DNA of 64,000 nucleotides from Apoda limacodes. Lineage: Eukaryota; Arthropoda; Insecta; Lepidoptera; Limacodidae. The stretch spans positions 16,586,501 to 16,650,500 of the forward strand of contig OX291557.1 in the NCBI GenBank assembly GCA_946406115.1, written 5' to 3'. Of this stretch, positions 23,191 through 36,345 are shown one piece after another. The notes beneath the pieces are model-generated. The model saw only the letters and a list, made by a program, of their open reading frames with translations. It had not been told where the DNA came from and did no database searches. The position numbers were made by a program, and so were the translations under genes. Each line of letters starts with the position of its first letter. Within the stretch, counting starts at the first letter, position 1.

Positions 23191-26100
23191 CTGAAACAAC
23201 TATAACACGTAGATATAATAAATTTAATAGGTTGCCCTAATTACTTTCTTGATCCTACTTTATAGTTATAATTCATATTTAATGACCATCATTAATGACA
23301 CTGCTTTAGTCCGTGTTTGATCCATTATAAACTGATCTGCTATATCATAGTACAAGTAAAGTACTATAAGCTCTTTAAAAATTGGTTATCGTACACGTTA
23401 ATTTCGAATAAGGTGCTACCGGTGTACTGGTGTTACAAAATAGTCAATCTATTGTAATGTAAACATAGCACTGTATAGCGTGACGGTATAATTGAATATG
23501 ACTAGTGAAGCTAGCGTTTCCTAAGATAATATTAAACCACACCCACTTATTTAAATAAATGCCAGACATATTTTACGTGATAATGATGACAATAACAAAC
23601 GGTTATGGTCCGTAAAATCATATTAAAAACATCCTAATTTATCAGTACAATCTTAATTTTGTCATTGATCACCGAAATTAAATATAAAATTTTAAAAGAC
23701 GTTATGAAAAAATCCCGCACCGCAATTAATGATCTCCAAAAATAACACCGAAACGAAATATCATACGGTAGAGGAGTAATAACATTAAAACATAATACTG
23801 TGGGGTAGATGCGCCAATATTCTATTATTACTTACTGGCTTTTCAACACGAATAGCGCAAGCACTCTCGACTATTTCCACATCCCTAAAGATGAGTCATT
23901 AAATAATAAAATCTAAAACGCACTTAATGCTTACACATGTGAGTGTATTCACGGCTATGTATTAACTAACACATGCACACCGCTAATCAGTTCCAGGCCT
24001 CGTGTAACATCTCAATCAGATACACACTAAACTTACTAAAGGAATCCATATATCAATGGATGATCTAATTGCGAACGCGTAAACATACGTCAATGTGTTT
24101 GCTACGACTGCAACAATGTGCGTGTTTCAGCCAGCTTATTAGAAGTACTTTAAACAAAAATACAATCCAATTAGAACGGTGTTCGAATTTGAAATTGGAA
24201 CAATCTGACAGATGGCACACTATAAATAAGGGAGCTCTGGTTAGCGTTTGTGGTTTTCACCGGCTGCGTTGTCAAAGGACGGACGTCGAAGTCGTCTACG
24301 GAGATATTTTAATGTCTAGTTAGAAATTACGCTAAAATGTCATATCGTTTGATGCATCAACTACTTTGTTTAAAGTTGGCTGAGTTGAGGGGATTATTTG
24401 CAGGCGTAAATTAGGTTCACGTGCGTTTTAATGCATCCCGCCAGTGTTGGTGTTCTAGTTCGATAATCTTCGACTGGCGCATGGATTCGTCGGAGATGAT
24501 TCATTATATGTTGGTCTATTGTTGGCTTGCATATTGCACTCTGATATAAGATCGCATTAATGATATAAGTCCAAGAGTTTGTTTATTATTTATAAATGTT
24601 ATATTTGGGACCATAACTCTTGTCATGAGAATAATTTGATATAATAATAAAAAAACTAACAGGTTGTAAACCTTATGTTATCGCTTGCAACTTATAACTC
24701 TTTACTGCTACCGTATTTTGATGCATATCCCTTAGGTTTATTTTATTTTTTTCTGGTCTTTGCTATCATGTACTTAAATTTGATATAAATCTGGAAACGA
24801 CTTAATCTGGTATAAGGTTAAATGACGCACAAAGCTCAGAAGAAAATTCTAATCTTACCATAAATTTGTATGAAAAGACGTGAAATCATTTTGTAGGAAC
24901 ATATCCTGTTTCAATTTACTTCTTATTTCAATGTCGGAAGCTGTTTATATCATAGATAAATATAGATATAGATGCATTAGCTGAAAAAATTACCTAGTAA
25001 AACTAACGTTAGTATCAATTTTATTTTATTAATTTTTGTTTATCAAAACGATCTTCGCATAAAATTAAATCTTTCACTTTTTTGCAACATAATTTAATAG
25101 AAGTTTGAAAAGAGTAACAATTGATGTAATATTTCTACAGCATGTTCTATTTTTCACATTATCCAAACAAATATTTGTATATTGTTCTTGAACAACGCTA
25201 GATAATGCTGCTATCCACTTAAAGCCGCTATTTTAGATATGCGCATTAAATTTGATCGATCAGAGCAATATTTTTCCTGTTTACCAAATATTTAAGTAAC
25301 GGTCATAAGTCAGACAGTAAATAATTCAAATGTGAAATTTCATGAACGCTCATAATGAACTTGGCAGGCGACCAAAAACGTCTTATTTTTGATGTGGAAT
25401 CTGGACCAATTTTTTTTAATGCAATGCTTTGAAAATACTTTTTGGGTTGATAATAAAAACTTGCATGTTTTTTTGTCATTACATTAAATTACATTACTGG
25501 CTTGATAATAAAAACTAATATGTTTTTACATTATTATTGGGTTGATAATAATATCTAACATGTTTTAACTGGCTAACATGTTTAAAAGTTAAATACCACA
25601 TTAATTCAAAATTAAATAAGGTTTACTTAACATATTTATTTTAAATAAAATATTAATTAAATTTATTTTCCCGTTTATACTAAAATTTTAATGTTGAGTA
25701 TTTCCGAACAAAAAAGAAAAAAATGTTTAAATCTCACAAACTTGCCGGGAAATTTTGGTAGATATCAGGCATACTGCCTCAGAAAAGAAAAGTTTTCTGG
25801 AAGTTTTCATCTCTAATCGAAAGTCACAGGTATCTTCTATGTTCCTATGATCGAAGACTTTAGAACCATAAACGTTATTGGCATGTGATTCAATAAAATA
25901 AAGCTACATAATCTATTCTTAATCAACTTCATTTGCCAATTCCTGAATAGTAAAGTTTGGTATTTTAATAATAAAATATGTGTTAATTTTATTGACTATT
26001 GTTCCTCGTTCAAAATTTAAATTTAGATTTTAACAGGCAATTAGCATAGCTTGTGCACGAACGTACTTTACTAAATCAATTGTGTCATTTACTCCGCTCT

Positions 26101-27265
26101 AAAACATACTTGTTTTAACTGCTCTGTTTATTTCTTCATAGTTTTCTACCATTATTTATTGCAAATTCCAATACTTTTATCGTTTTATTGCAATAAAAAG
26201 TTTATTATTAGTTTTCAATCATTGATAGAGTACCACATGGCGTTTTTAGTGAAATAGCGTTCATCGTTGACCGGCTCGCTCTGGCACAGATATCAATAGA
26301 ACTATAATAATAAAAGAAACTTCTCACCTATGCTGAGCAACACTCACAAATTTATCTCTTAGGTTTTAAAATAATTTTATTAGTTTTATTTTAACTACAG
26401 TTTGCATAACTTCGTATATGCTATTAATCTATAGATACCTGAAAGCGTATCTGCGTACGTTTTTTTTTTTTTTGTGTTGTGTGTTAACCATAGACTTCTG
26501 TAATCTGTGAAATCTATGGACTGCGCAATAGGCTCATAAAATTGGCAACACTTTAGAAAAAGACAAAGTTAACCTTTGGTGTCGTTTCTCACAGATAAGA
26601 CACCATACGTTGGCTTTGTATCTGTCACACTTTTGCGCCATTTTTTTTCACAGCGGTTTAGGAAATGCGCTGTACAGTTTTTCATGTCTATGGTGTTAAC
26701 TTATCTTTTTTTTTTATTATATATCTACAAATCTTACCTGCTCCGCCACAACTTCGAGCAGGTAAACAATAATATAATAAGTTGGCTCTGCGTGAAATAT
26801 GGCTCTCTTCATGGCTAGCACATGAGACAGTGCCTAGTACAATTTGACTATAGAAAAAACATATGACGCGCAGATCTTAAACTTAAGCATAGGAATTATA
26901 TGCCCCTAAGCTTTGTTTATGTTAAAAGGAAAATCACAGATATTAAAATAGAAGTTGATATTCTAGTGACAAAAAACTATTTCTTCAGCTAAGAGGACCA
27001 TAGAGTGAAGTAATTTTTTAAATCTATTTAAGCTTTCTTTACTTTTTTAAATCTTATCTCATTGCCATTGAACCTGGAACTAAGTTTATCTAATGGAGTC
27101 CCAGGATAAGTTAATTGGTTGATGTGCCGCCTCTAGTATATCCCAGGTCAGATTTGATAGCGTCGTGAGATAGTCGTGCCACTTACTTTGTTATATTGCT
27201 CGTTAGTTAGTCAAAATATTCGTCTGTTTACCTGTACTCAAATGTCAGAGTTTTCAAAGGCTTCT
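23191..27265. other. Long gene-poor AT-rich stretch
   Basis: About 4 kb with no recognised gene. A local sub-repeat sits at about 25440-25560, where 'gggttgataataaaaact', 'cttgataataaaaacta' and 'gggttgataataatatc' recur with 'catgttttt' between them. The frames at 24069-24323 and 26576-26818 show no domain and are not called. Confidence 0.4.
25440..25565 (+). repeat. Short imperfect tandem repeat (about 55 bp unit)
   Basis: 'ttgataataaaaact...catgttttt' is repeated three times between 25447 and 25565 with the trailing 'attacatta' segments varying in length. Each unit ends in a T-rich run. It is not linked to any gene. Confidence 0.5.
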
Positions 27266-27267
27266 AA

Positions 27268-27465
27268 TTTGCCTTGACGACTGCTTTCATATGACAAACA
27301 GCCAGTACCTACAGTTTTGCGTACCCGCTGAAACACGGAGGAGCAGACAAAAATGTGCAACAGGCAGTCACCCATCCGAGTAGTGACCACGGCCGATGTT
27401 GCTTAGGTTTGCATATCGTTTTCGTTAGACGTGTGTCATTGGAGGAGTTATGGAAGGTCTACACC
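27268..27465 (-). mobile_element. 5S rRNA-derived SINE fragment, clear 5S core
   Basis: The minus strand of 27365-27410 reads 'aagcaacatcggccgtggtc', then 'actactcggatgggtgactg'. This lines up with the 5S rRNA promoter region, around 'GCGTCGGGC..GG..AGTACTTGGATGGGTGACCGC'. Flanking pieces ('acacggaggagcagac', 'gttagacgtgtgtcattgg') match the copies at 1045 and 49985. It is too partial to be a functional 5S gene. Confidence 0.6.
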
Positions 27466-27624
27466 AAACAACAAGCGACCTGAAATCCTGCGTGTTAACT
27501 AAGCCGTGTTTATCCAACTTCTAGTAGGTACTTGCAGACGTTAGTTTCGCGGTCCTAGGAAAAAAGCAAATGCACATCCTGGTCACTCCTTACATAATCT
27601 GCAAAATTTATTGTTACTTGCTAA

Positions 27625-27725
27625 CTTCAGGGCTAAATAACTAAGTGGTCAGAGAATCGTCACCTCTGGGTAATAGGGTCGAATGTTATACTGTTTGTAG
27701 TGCTGATACTGTGGCAGTGTTTTAC
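27625..27725 (+). repeat. Possible tRNA-derived SINE remnant
   Basis: 'ggctaaataactaagtggtc' resembles a degenerate A box, and 'tagggtcgaatgtta' a degenerate B box about 40 bp further on. No cloverleaf can be folded with confidence. Confidence 0.25.
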
Positions 27726-27799
27726 CACAACAATTACGTTTAAAACTAAAAAAAAAACATAGCTATTCTAAGATATTACTAGGAAAGATGAAAAATTAG

Positions 27800-29375
27800 T
27801 CGTGTCCAATCCTAACCTAGAATTGGTAAAACCCTGTTCCTGGTCTTTAATTTTACCACTATTTAGTATTTATGACTTATGGGACATATATGCAGCCTTA
27901 TTAGTCCAGATAATTAGAAACACTGTAACAAAAGCAATATTGTACTAGCCATTTATTAAACCCTTTTGAGAATAAAAACCCGTTACGTCATCAATAGGTG
28001 CATAAATCTAGTAATAATGTTGCAAATCTTCTTTACTGGTTACAGAAAACTATAGTAAACATTATTCTACTAACGTTTTTGATGTTTTTCGTTCTTGCAA
28101 TAAACTACATTTTCTGTCTGAACTGGTGAGATTAATTTTAACGATTTGGAACGTTCTTTTTATTTTAGTTTTTAATTACTGTTAGCGTGGGCAGAGTTAA
28201 GAACGATGAAAGTGTAATTAATGTATTAGAGACAAGAGTATTTTATTCTGAGAATATGTCTATGCCATTAAATGAGTTAAATGCATAAAAATTAGCATTT
28301 GTCCTTTGAGTTAAAAATTAACCGTTGGTCGTTTTTGGAAAATAGAGGATGAAAATTTCTATGAAAATTCTAATATTTTTGTAGGAAAAAATAAACACTA
28401 GATTTTTTTTTGTGAACATCCACGCGGACGAAATAACGCGAATGAATTAGTTACGCAAGGTCTTTGCAATTTTTAGTCTTTTGCCTGTTAAAGTTAAAAA
28501 CAATAGAGAGGGACAGGTAAAAGATCGGACATATAGCGTAGACTTAGTAAAAGGTGCCTTTTAACAGCCTTTGCACACGGAACCCTAAAAATTACTATTG
28601 AATACCTATAGATTGAAACTGTACTAATTCGTAAATATGTAGACACAATACTTATCTGGATTCCTTACGTAAATATTACATGAGAAGGTAATGCAAATCC
28701 TAAAATCAAAACATTGCATAAACAGGAAATACGCGAGAGATGATGCGCTCATAATTAATGAAGGCATTTTCATCTCAATTCGATCCAATCAAATCTGGGT
28801 TCGGGAATGAGTCAGTATTGATGCGTTCACGCATAACGACCGTCGGATGCGCTGAAGTACTCGACAGAGATTGTAAATATTTCTCTGTTTCAGAACACGA
28901 CTAAAATAGAATAGAACGCGTGTTTCTAAATCCCCTTTGAAGATTACACACGCTAGCATTAGCTCTGGCAAATTACTCTCTAACAAAGATTGTATTAATT
29001 ACGCGTTCTCGATAGCTTCGCGTAAATACGATTTAAATTTAGATTTCGGCAAGAACGCTTGCGCGAAGATTTTCATCACCTTAGGAGTATATCTATTATT
29101 TTATCCTCAGAATCATCGTTTGTTTTATAGCTTGTTAATTCTAATTTAAATCTACTCTTATTGAGAAACTCAGTATGTATTTTTGCTTTAAGACTCAAAG
29201 ATTATCTGATTTCATAAACAAAATGTTCGGAAAAAGTCTAGTTAATACTCTTTGTAGGAATCCTTAAGTCTTGTTTACGTTTCGGCGAATTATGATTTCA
29301 TGATGTCTAGAATATTTTGGCATCAGAGATGTTAATCATACAGTAAGTGTGTTTAACTGCAATAGATTCCAAATT
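27800..29375. other. AT-rich stretch with small repeat relics
   Basis: At about 27824-27935 the string 'cctgttcctggtctttaa' followed by 'tttaccacta' and 'ttagtccagata' is partly shared with 52805-52850 and 56745-56880, suggesting an old repeat. At 28495-28592 'cacacggaaccctaaaaatt' is the end of an AGGGTTCCGT-type repeat on the minus strand. No gene is supported. Confidence 0.4.
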
Positions 29376-29389
29376 CAAATATTTTAAGT

Positions 29390-30012
29390 ACTATAGAGGT
29401 AGGTTTTGAAGAGAGGTAGGGCACTGCAAGTACTCGCTCGAATAAGCTGCCCCAACAAATAAAGCGGGGCATAGCGAGTACTTGCTCGAATGAGCGGCCC
29501 GAACTGGGGAAGTACCTCCACCTTACAGAAAACCGTGGCCACAATAACACTAACATTGAGTAGTGCTGTGTTCCTGGTGGTGAGTAAGGTTGCCAGAGCT
29601 CTCTTTGAGGATTCGCTGCATGGACAGCGGAGGACCGGCGGTGCTTATCGCTGTCATTGCTCGGCGTAGACGCGGCGTGCTGATTCGGCGGTCAGAGAGA
29701 CCTGATGAAACGGCTGACCGCTGGCCGCCCGCAGGTGGAACGGGTTCCCGAACCCAGGGATCACTTAATCTCCGCCCCGGGAGGCTGATCCACCAGCCTG
29801 AGTAAAGTCTCTGAAGTGGTAGTCGTGCCGAAGAAGGAGACCGGAGTGGACCCGGCTACTACAACAGAAGGGGATCAGGGGCCCTTCCGCCCGCCGTACC
29901 AGCAACCGTATCATCTGTGTTGAGCTTCGGCAGTCTTAGTACCGCACTTTTTTGTCCTCTAAGCTGTCTGTGCAGTGAATTCTCATTCCTAGTCTAAGCA
30001 ACTTTTTATAAA
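29390..30012 (+). repeat. GC-rich leader, probable 5' UTR of the following LINE
   Basis: The block is markedly GC-richer than its surroundings and ends directly at the LINE coding remnant. An internal near-repeat reads 'gtactcgctcgaataagctg' and 'gtacttgctcgaatgagcgg' about 55 bp apart. 'tggtgagtaaggttgccaga' is a phrase I associate with lepidopteran LINE leaders. The frame at 29590-29805 has no recognisable domain and is probably non-coding. The left part, to about 29570, could belong to a separate retroelement. Confidence 0.45.
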
Positions 30013-30898
30013 TTGGCTAGAAATAGAAAAAGGAAAAGAGTTTTTACAGCGGCTACTCCATCCACATACAATGTGGATTTTTGCAATATCAGGGGTATTC
30101 ACGCAAATCTTAATGCAGTCCACCATCACCTCTTTCTAACGGAGACGCAGATATCCTGCCGACACATCATACCTTCATTATCCCGGCTACAAACTCGAGC
30201 ACAATTTTTTGAGTCGTGCCGGTGTATGTATGTTCGTCCGGGAGGATATCTGCTGTCGCCGACTTCATAGCCTTGAAGACAGGGACCTGTATATTGTGGG
30301 TGCGCGTAGATCACGGCGGTACAGGTCTCATAGCGGTGACACGGACGTAACTCGACTCTTCACGCACCTGAGTTTGACGACTGACAAAGTGCTAGAGCAA
30401 TATCCTACAGCAGAACTAGTTATTTTGGGAGACTTTAACGCCCACCTTCGTGAGTGGCTCAGTTCTCGAACCAATAACTATGCAGGGATATCTGCTCATG
30501 AATTTGCTCTTACCTATGGATTCTCTCAGCTGGTAATTTCTCCAACGAGAATACCAGATATAGAGGACCATACGAGCTCCTTACTGGACCTTCTGCTGAC
30601 TACACGTCCGGACGGATACTCCGTCTCAGTGGATGCGCCTCTTGGCTCCTCGGACCACTGTCTCGTTCAGACTCAAATGTCATGCACACAACCCGATCCT
30701 TCTGGACCAACTAATTGGCGTCGTGTGTGGCACTATAAGTCGGCAGACTGGGATGGATTGCGAGAATTTTATGCATCGTACCCGTGGAGGCAGCTCTGCT
30801 TTAGCTCAGATGATCCCGACGTCTGCGCAGCCGCAGTCACTGAGACAATCCTTGCTGGTATGGAATGTTTCATTCCGTCAAAAAACGACCGTGGTTAA
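30013..30898 (+). pseudogene. Jockey-like LINE ORF, endonuclease domain, frameshifted
   Basis: The AP-endonuclease-like domain nicks target DNA to prime reverse transcription. Its N-terminal part lies in 30013-30190 (ARNRKRKRVF..., NVDFCNIRGIHANLN, then LTETQIS with the catalytic glutamate). A frameshift near 30200 moves the rest to the frame of 30209-30898. There, VILGDFNAH at residues 71-79 holds the Asp/Asn catalytic pair, LLDLLLTT follows at about 125-132, and SSDHCLV near 147 has the terminal Asp-His. The distance between IVGARR and YRSHSGD is shorter than in the family, so a small internal deletion is likely. The frame stops at 30898, before the RT domain. This copy cannot make an active protein. 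Confidence 0.85.
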
Positions 30899-31857
30899 AT
30901 AGGTCTTGCAGAGAAGCTAAAATTCTTAAGAAAACTGCGTACCACGGCTCGTAATTATAAGGATCCGAATATTTCTAAGTTAAACCGAAAATTAAATGCT
31001 GCCTCGAGGTTCAGTAAGAAAGCAACTGCCAGAGCAAAATTCCAATTCATCGGCAAAATAGATGGGCGACTTGCGAACTATCCTTCAGGTCGTAGAAAAA
31101 AACGACCTGATCAGCGACCGTCAATATGGCTTTCGCCACGATAGCTCCACTAGTGACCTTCTAGTGTATCTCGATGGGCACTAGCCATTGAGAGTCAGGG
31201 GGAGGCATTGGCATGTAGCCTAGACATAGCGAAGGCGTTCGATCGGGTCTGGCACCGGGGTCTTCTATCTGCAAATGGGTGGCTAGCTTTTTGTCCGGCA
31301 GACGCATACGAGCCGTAGTTGACGGTAGTTGCTCTGATAGCATGGACATTAATGTTGGTGTCCCGCAAGGCTCTGTGCTGTCTCCTACGCTGTTTCTACT
31401 GCACATCAATAATATGTTGGAGATCAACAACATACATTGCTATGGAGATGACAGTACTGGAGACGCTTATTACACGGGCCGTGCAAGCATCCCCCGTTCT
31501 GTTGAGGAGGAAAAACGTGAAGAAATTGTGTCTCAAATCGAGATCGGTCTGTCCAAGGTCTCTGACTGGGGACGGGAAAACTTGGTCCGATTCAACCCTT
31601 CAAAGACACAAGTCTGCGCGTTCACCGCTAAGAAAACCCCATTCACTGTAGTCCCACAATTTCAGAACACTCCCATCTCCATCTCCAAGAGCATTGGGAT
31701 CCTTGGTGTTCACATCTCCAGCGATGTTCAGTTCCGAGATCACTTGCTGGACAAGGTAGCGCTGGCGTCCAAAAAACTTGGTGTACTCAACAGAGCGAAG
31801 CAGTACTTCACGTCGGGGCAAAGGTTGCTGCATTACAAGTACACACTCGTCGTATAG
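30899..31857 (+). pseudogene. Jockey-like LINE ORF, reverse transcriptase domain, internally deleted
   Basis: Reverse transcriptase motifs appear in order: NDLISDRQYGFRHDSST near 31106, then LDIAKAFDRVWHRGLL near 31220 with the first catalytic Asp, then GVPQGSVLSPTLF at residues 27-39 of the frame from 31279, then YGDD at residues 55-58 (usual YADD). The frame continues to about 31857. The stretch between the endonuclease end and LISDRQYGF is only about 180 bp, far less than expected, so several hundred bases were lost near 31080. The frame changes between GFR, LDIAKAFD and the 31279 segment. The C-terminal domain present in the copy at 53307-53826 is missing, and there is no 3' UTR or poly-A. 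It is dead by several independent breaks. Confidence 0.85.
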
Positions 31858-31859
31858 TT

Positions 31860-34800
31860 CAACAATCACTGAATTAAATAAAAATATCATGATTTTTAAA
31901 TAACACTCTCGTACCTACATCCTAAAACCCCCTCTGACGTACGAATTGAATATATTCAGTAGGTCGTTTTATGGTAAACAATTATTAATGTATCAAAGTG
32001 CTTCGAATCGGGCGCCGGGCTCTATTCACTTTAGTTATGTGTGTAAAAAAATAATTTCGATTCATTATCATGCAAACATAGAAACTTTAATAGGAAACAA
32101 TAACTTAATGTGAAAAATACTTATTGATCTAAATGTAGAACGAACCAATTAGTAAGTACCAATTTATGATTCAAAAGCTAAAGTGCTCTGTCTTAGCCGC
32201 GACCTGATCGCGTTTTTGATAATGTTGTTTGCATTGGTAAACATAATGTTTTCTTTTTAATTCGTACGGTTTAGCAACTGCCAGACCGTTCAGACAAATG
32301 CTGTATACAAAAAAGTATGGGCGAAAAGCATTAAACACTAATACTATATACTAATAGGCGTAGGTTTTGTATTGAGCAATTTTATAATAAAATTTCAGCT
32401 AAATCATATGCACTTGACTTTTTGTCAATTTGGTGACTTTGTGGTTTTTATCTATCGGGAAAATTTACTACATTATGTATTTGCTGATACTGACCTTTTT
32501 TGTCCAGCTTTTAAATCGTCGCGTTCTATTTAAAAATAAAACGGGCCAATTTAAAAATAAAATTTGCCAAATAACGACGCGTTTAATCCCGGTTTATTTT
32601 TAAAATTTACTTATTTATTTAAAATTTAATTCTACTAATGTCAAATTACCTTAATACCCTCTCTTAATTCCCATAAAAAATCATGATACACGAAATGATA
32701 TCTGCATTAGATTATTTCAAACAAAATTCGTAAATCGAAACGTGAAATAATATGTTATTAACAAACATCAACGCTCAACGGTTGTAATAATGCAAAAGAT
32801 AAACAGCCAGAATTAAATAGCCATTTATTATTCTACATTTTGTTTTAATAGTGGCGTTATTTAGGCGCGGGGCGGGTTATCAGGTTGGGCGATCTACCGA
32901 TGCGCGGCTGATTGTTTCGTTCTGGTACCTTCAAGATGTTTTACGGCAATTTGTCCGGGTATTTTATATGATTTGTTTAAGTGTTATTAAATAATTTTAA
33001 ACAATTATATTATTAACATTTAAGATAATAAAGAAACATTTAATGTCTACGTATAGTTAGCATATTTTTTATTTTCTTTAGTTGATATATATAATATATA
33101 TATATTACCTACATATTATCTCTAATATTGAGTAGATGAAAATAACATTTCAACTTTACTATATGAATAGTATTATGGATTGTGTTACAATCGCACAATT
33201 CAATATAACTGAGGCAACCGATAAAAAACGCGCAACGCATACTAAAATACCTAATAGCTTTAAATTTGTATATCGCGAAAAAATTATAATAAAAATCTCG
33301 AATTATTTTTAGTAGAGAACTTATTATTAAATGAAGTACCTACTATTTACGTGCGTATTATGCCAAAAGAACATTTCGAAAATCCAGATCAATTCAATCG
33401 GATGCACTGATAACCCTAAATTACTATTCGGAACCCCGTATTAACAACACAAAAAGCAATAAAAAAGCGTGAAATGGTATGAGAGCATTAATTCGATTAT
33501 CAGATCGAGGTGTGAAGCGAGTTTTGATGTTTATCTAGGTATAAAGAGGCGCCGTATAAGAAATTATTTCAAAATTGTAAAATAATAAAAACACTCATTA
33601 GCAGTCATTAAGGTAACGCCTCCGCGATCTAGGGATGGATAGGGATAGGTGAGGTGTTTATTTTGTATACGTAATAATAAGGTAGCACAACGTGTTGACT
33701 TCTTGTTTTTCGTACGAGTCATTTCTTGCGTAAGTAATCAAATGAATATGCATGAGGTATTTTAAAAATTCTGCTCTGCCAAAGATGTAACTACGTGCAT
33801 TTTCATTATTTTACTTTGTTGAATGGTTAACTACTTCTTTGTTAGTACAGTACTTTTAATTCAATTTACTTAAATTAGATTGGATTGACATTTCAAACTA
33901 CTTGCAGTGATTAAATTCGTGCACTTTTCGTTTTCTTTTATTCCTTCTTGGATCTCTTCGATCTGGGTCGGTTTCAAAGATTTTTATTTGGCAAATATTT
34001 AAGATATTTTGGTGAATATTTATAGACATGCGAACTGTATGGCATAACGCCATTTGGTAGCCTTTTGGACCTATATTTGGGTATATAGATACATATAGAC
34101 TTACAACAAAGCTCACTACCAAATACGATTTTTCGATCCCACCTTTTGATTGATTTTCAATTATATAACAACAATTATATGATATCAATGTACTACTAGG
34201 TAATTCTCCACAATATTAAAAATCATTGTAAATATTATTAATATCGAGACTCGAGACTGTTCCCGATAAGCTGCCTTGACTCCATCTTGTTAAAGCCCTT
34301 TGTAAATTTAATTTATCTGAAGAAAAAACTTGACATAATACAGGTTATATTAACGAGCCAAATGTTCTCGATTTATGGTAACTATGTTATTATGCATGTA
34401 ACAAAAGAACAGTCTCTTTGGGAACAAAACCACAATTTACACAGTTTTAACATAAAAAATAAAGTTTTTTTACAACACAAAAATGTGTTAAAGGTCGATG
34501 TTAAACGTAGGTCTCAATATAACAACATAATTATTACGATTAACATAATAAGATACTAGTTAAAAAATTTGAAAACTCACATATATCTAATATTCTTTGA
34601 TCTTATGCCAACCTGTGGTAAGAATAAAACTAGTCTGTAGTAAACTCTTTTCAGACTTAAAATTTTATCCAGTCTGTTTGTTCAAATTAAGTTTAAAAAG
34701 AATTTAAATAGGAAATGACGTCATAGTTTTTTTAGGCAACAATTAGGGACTAAAATAGTTAATTTTTTGGATCCTTAGCACCTTAACGTTAAATATGTTT

Positions 34801-35105
34801 GTTTGTATGAATGTATTTTGATCCTCGGAAGCTGTAACTAGCAGCGGAATACAAGCCCACATTATTATGTGGTAGACTGCCTCTTTCAACAGCCACTTTA
34901 GTCCTGAGTGACAGATGTAGAGCCCATCGCCGCAGTGCTTCTGACACAAAGATACAGTGTATGAATGAAATATGGCGTGGTGGAAAGTAGCTTTAGATTA
35001 TATTCTATAAGTGGAAAATTACCAAGAAAACAAGTGGTAAATATACTCTTTCGCCAATTCTTTGCAAAATATGTGTAGAAAGTCAGAAGGAACAACCACA
35101 TTGCA
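31860..35105. other. AT-rich stretch without a recognised gene
   Basis: No supported gene. Around 32526-32570 a 21-bp near-repeat 'tttaaaaataaaacgggcca' / 'tttaaaaataaaatttgcca' is present. A GC-richer bit at about 32860-32930 has no recognisable content. The frames at 33898-34188 and 34287-34559 lack domains or coding character. Confidence 0.4.
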
Positions 35106-35112
35106 AATTCGT

Positions 35113-35290
35113 GCTTTCATTCGTTCGTTTCAGCCAGAAGACGTCCACTGCTGAACGTAGGCCTCCCTGCGCAAATCGGCTGTCCACTTGGTAGGAGGCC
35201 GTCCCAAGCTGCGTCTTCCAATCAGTAGTCGCCACTCGAAAACCTTTCTTCCCCATCGGTTATCGGTTCGACTAACGATCGTTATCTTTT
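35113..35290 (-). pseudogene. 3' end of an RTE-type LINE with internal deletion
   Basis: The plus strand reads 'cgtttcagccagaagacgtc', 'cactgctgaacgtaggcctc', then jumps to 'gtccacttggtaggaggccg', 'ccaatcagtagtcgccactc' and 'cttccccatcggttatcgg'. Compared with the copy at 40801-41108, the piece that spans 'cggccggtcttgagccgcc' through 'ctgaccagatcg' is missing. The frame is therefore shortened. It is the same family as the copy at 13272. Confidence 0.75.
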
Positions 35291-36080
35291 CTTGATACTA
35301 CTGTATAAGATAGCAAAAAAATACTTATAAGGTCAATGATAGTGTATATAATAATAAAGGTAGAAATAGTACTAGCACGGAAAAACTAAGGCAGCGAAAT
35401 TAGGACAATTGTCGTAATTTGATTCAGCCATATGTCACTTTCTTACATTCGTCTGAGGTTAGTACGTGTAGATAAAAGCAGATCAAATTTATATTTCGAA
35501 TGATACGAGTATGAAGATACCGTTTCTTTACTTAAATATCATTGCATAAGGTAGTAATTGTTAATAAAAAGTGTAATCTATAATCAAATCCTTAGTCTCC
35601 TCTATAGTTATAAAAATGGAATTTATTTCATTTCATAATGAGGTTAATAATTGTAAGTAAAGTAGTAATTTACACGAACATTATATCTCGTTGCGGTCTC
35701 ACACACAATTCACCGGAGGGCACGAACTTGCAGGAATCGAGTAGAACGACACAACTATAAACGGAATTAAAACTTCACTAGATGAGTCTAGTTTTTTTAG
35801 GAATTATCGAAATATCGCTTACAAGACTCAGAAAATAAACGATAAACAATAATAACATACAAATATTCCTGGATAACACACATAGTACCATTTGGCCAAG
35901 CAACAGATTACTGACACAATATAGTGTCCTGAGGGAGTTTCGGGGGTTCAAGTACCCCCCGAAATAGTAGTATACAGAAAAAGCGTTGAATACAGTGTTT
36001 AAATCGCGATAACCTTTAGAATCATTAATATTGCAACGTTCTTACATTCCCGAAAAGAATAAAATACATTCTTTATAGTA
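35291..36080. other. AT-rich stretch without a recognised gene
   Basis: Nothing recognisable beyond a short GC-richer run at 35925-35960 with 'gtttcgggggttcaagtacc'. Confidence 0.35.
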
Positions 36081-36082
36081 TC

Positions 36083-36345
36083 ACACTAGATAAAAATAGT
36101 AAGTGACATTTATAGACATTAACAATCGATTTGTTTTGTACTTGATTTAAGTAACTACAAGCACGCACTAACCCAATGAAAGTGGCGCCACTGTCACGTG
36201 CTTTCAGAATTTAAATGGCTGAACACGCACTGGATAAAAATAGTAGGTTACATTTGTAGACAATAACAATGGATTTGATTTAGGTAACTACAAGCACGCA
36301 CTAACTTTAAAAAGGGGCACCACGGTTTCAGAACTCTGAACCAAA
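36083..36345 (+). repeat. 144-bp tandem duplication
   Basis: Unit 1 starts at about 36084 with 'cactagataaaaatagtaag' and unit 2 at about 36228 with 'cactggataaaaatagtagg'. Both continue through 'aacaatcgatttg' / 'aacaatggatttg' and 'actacaagcacgcactaac', then 'gtgctttcagaat' / 'acggtttcagaac'. Substitutions and small deletions in unit 2 show the duplication is old. Confidence 0.75.

Noticed and set aside
25440..25565. Regulatory array of TTGATAATA boxes
   Set aside because: The repeats are low-complexity, T-rich and of uneven spacing; a simple replication-slippage origin is enough.
33898..34188. 96-codon minus-strand frame with a basic C-terminus
   Set aside because: No recognisable domain, typical AT-rich composition and no splice context.
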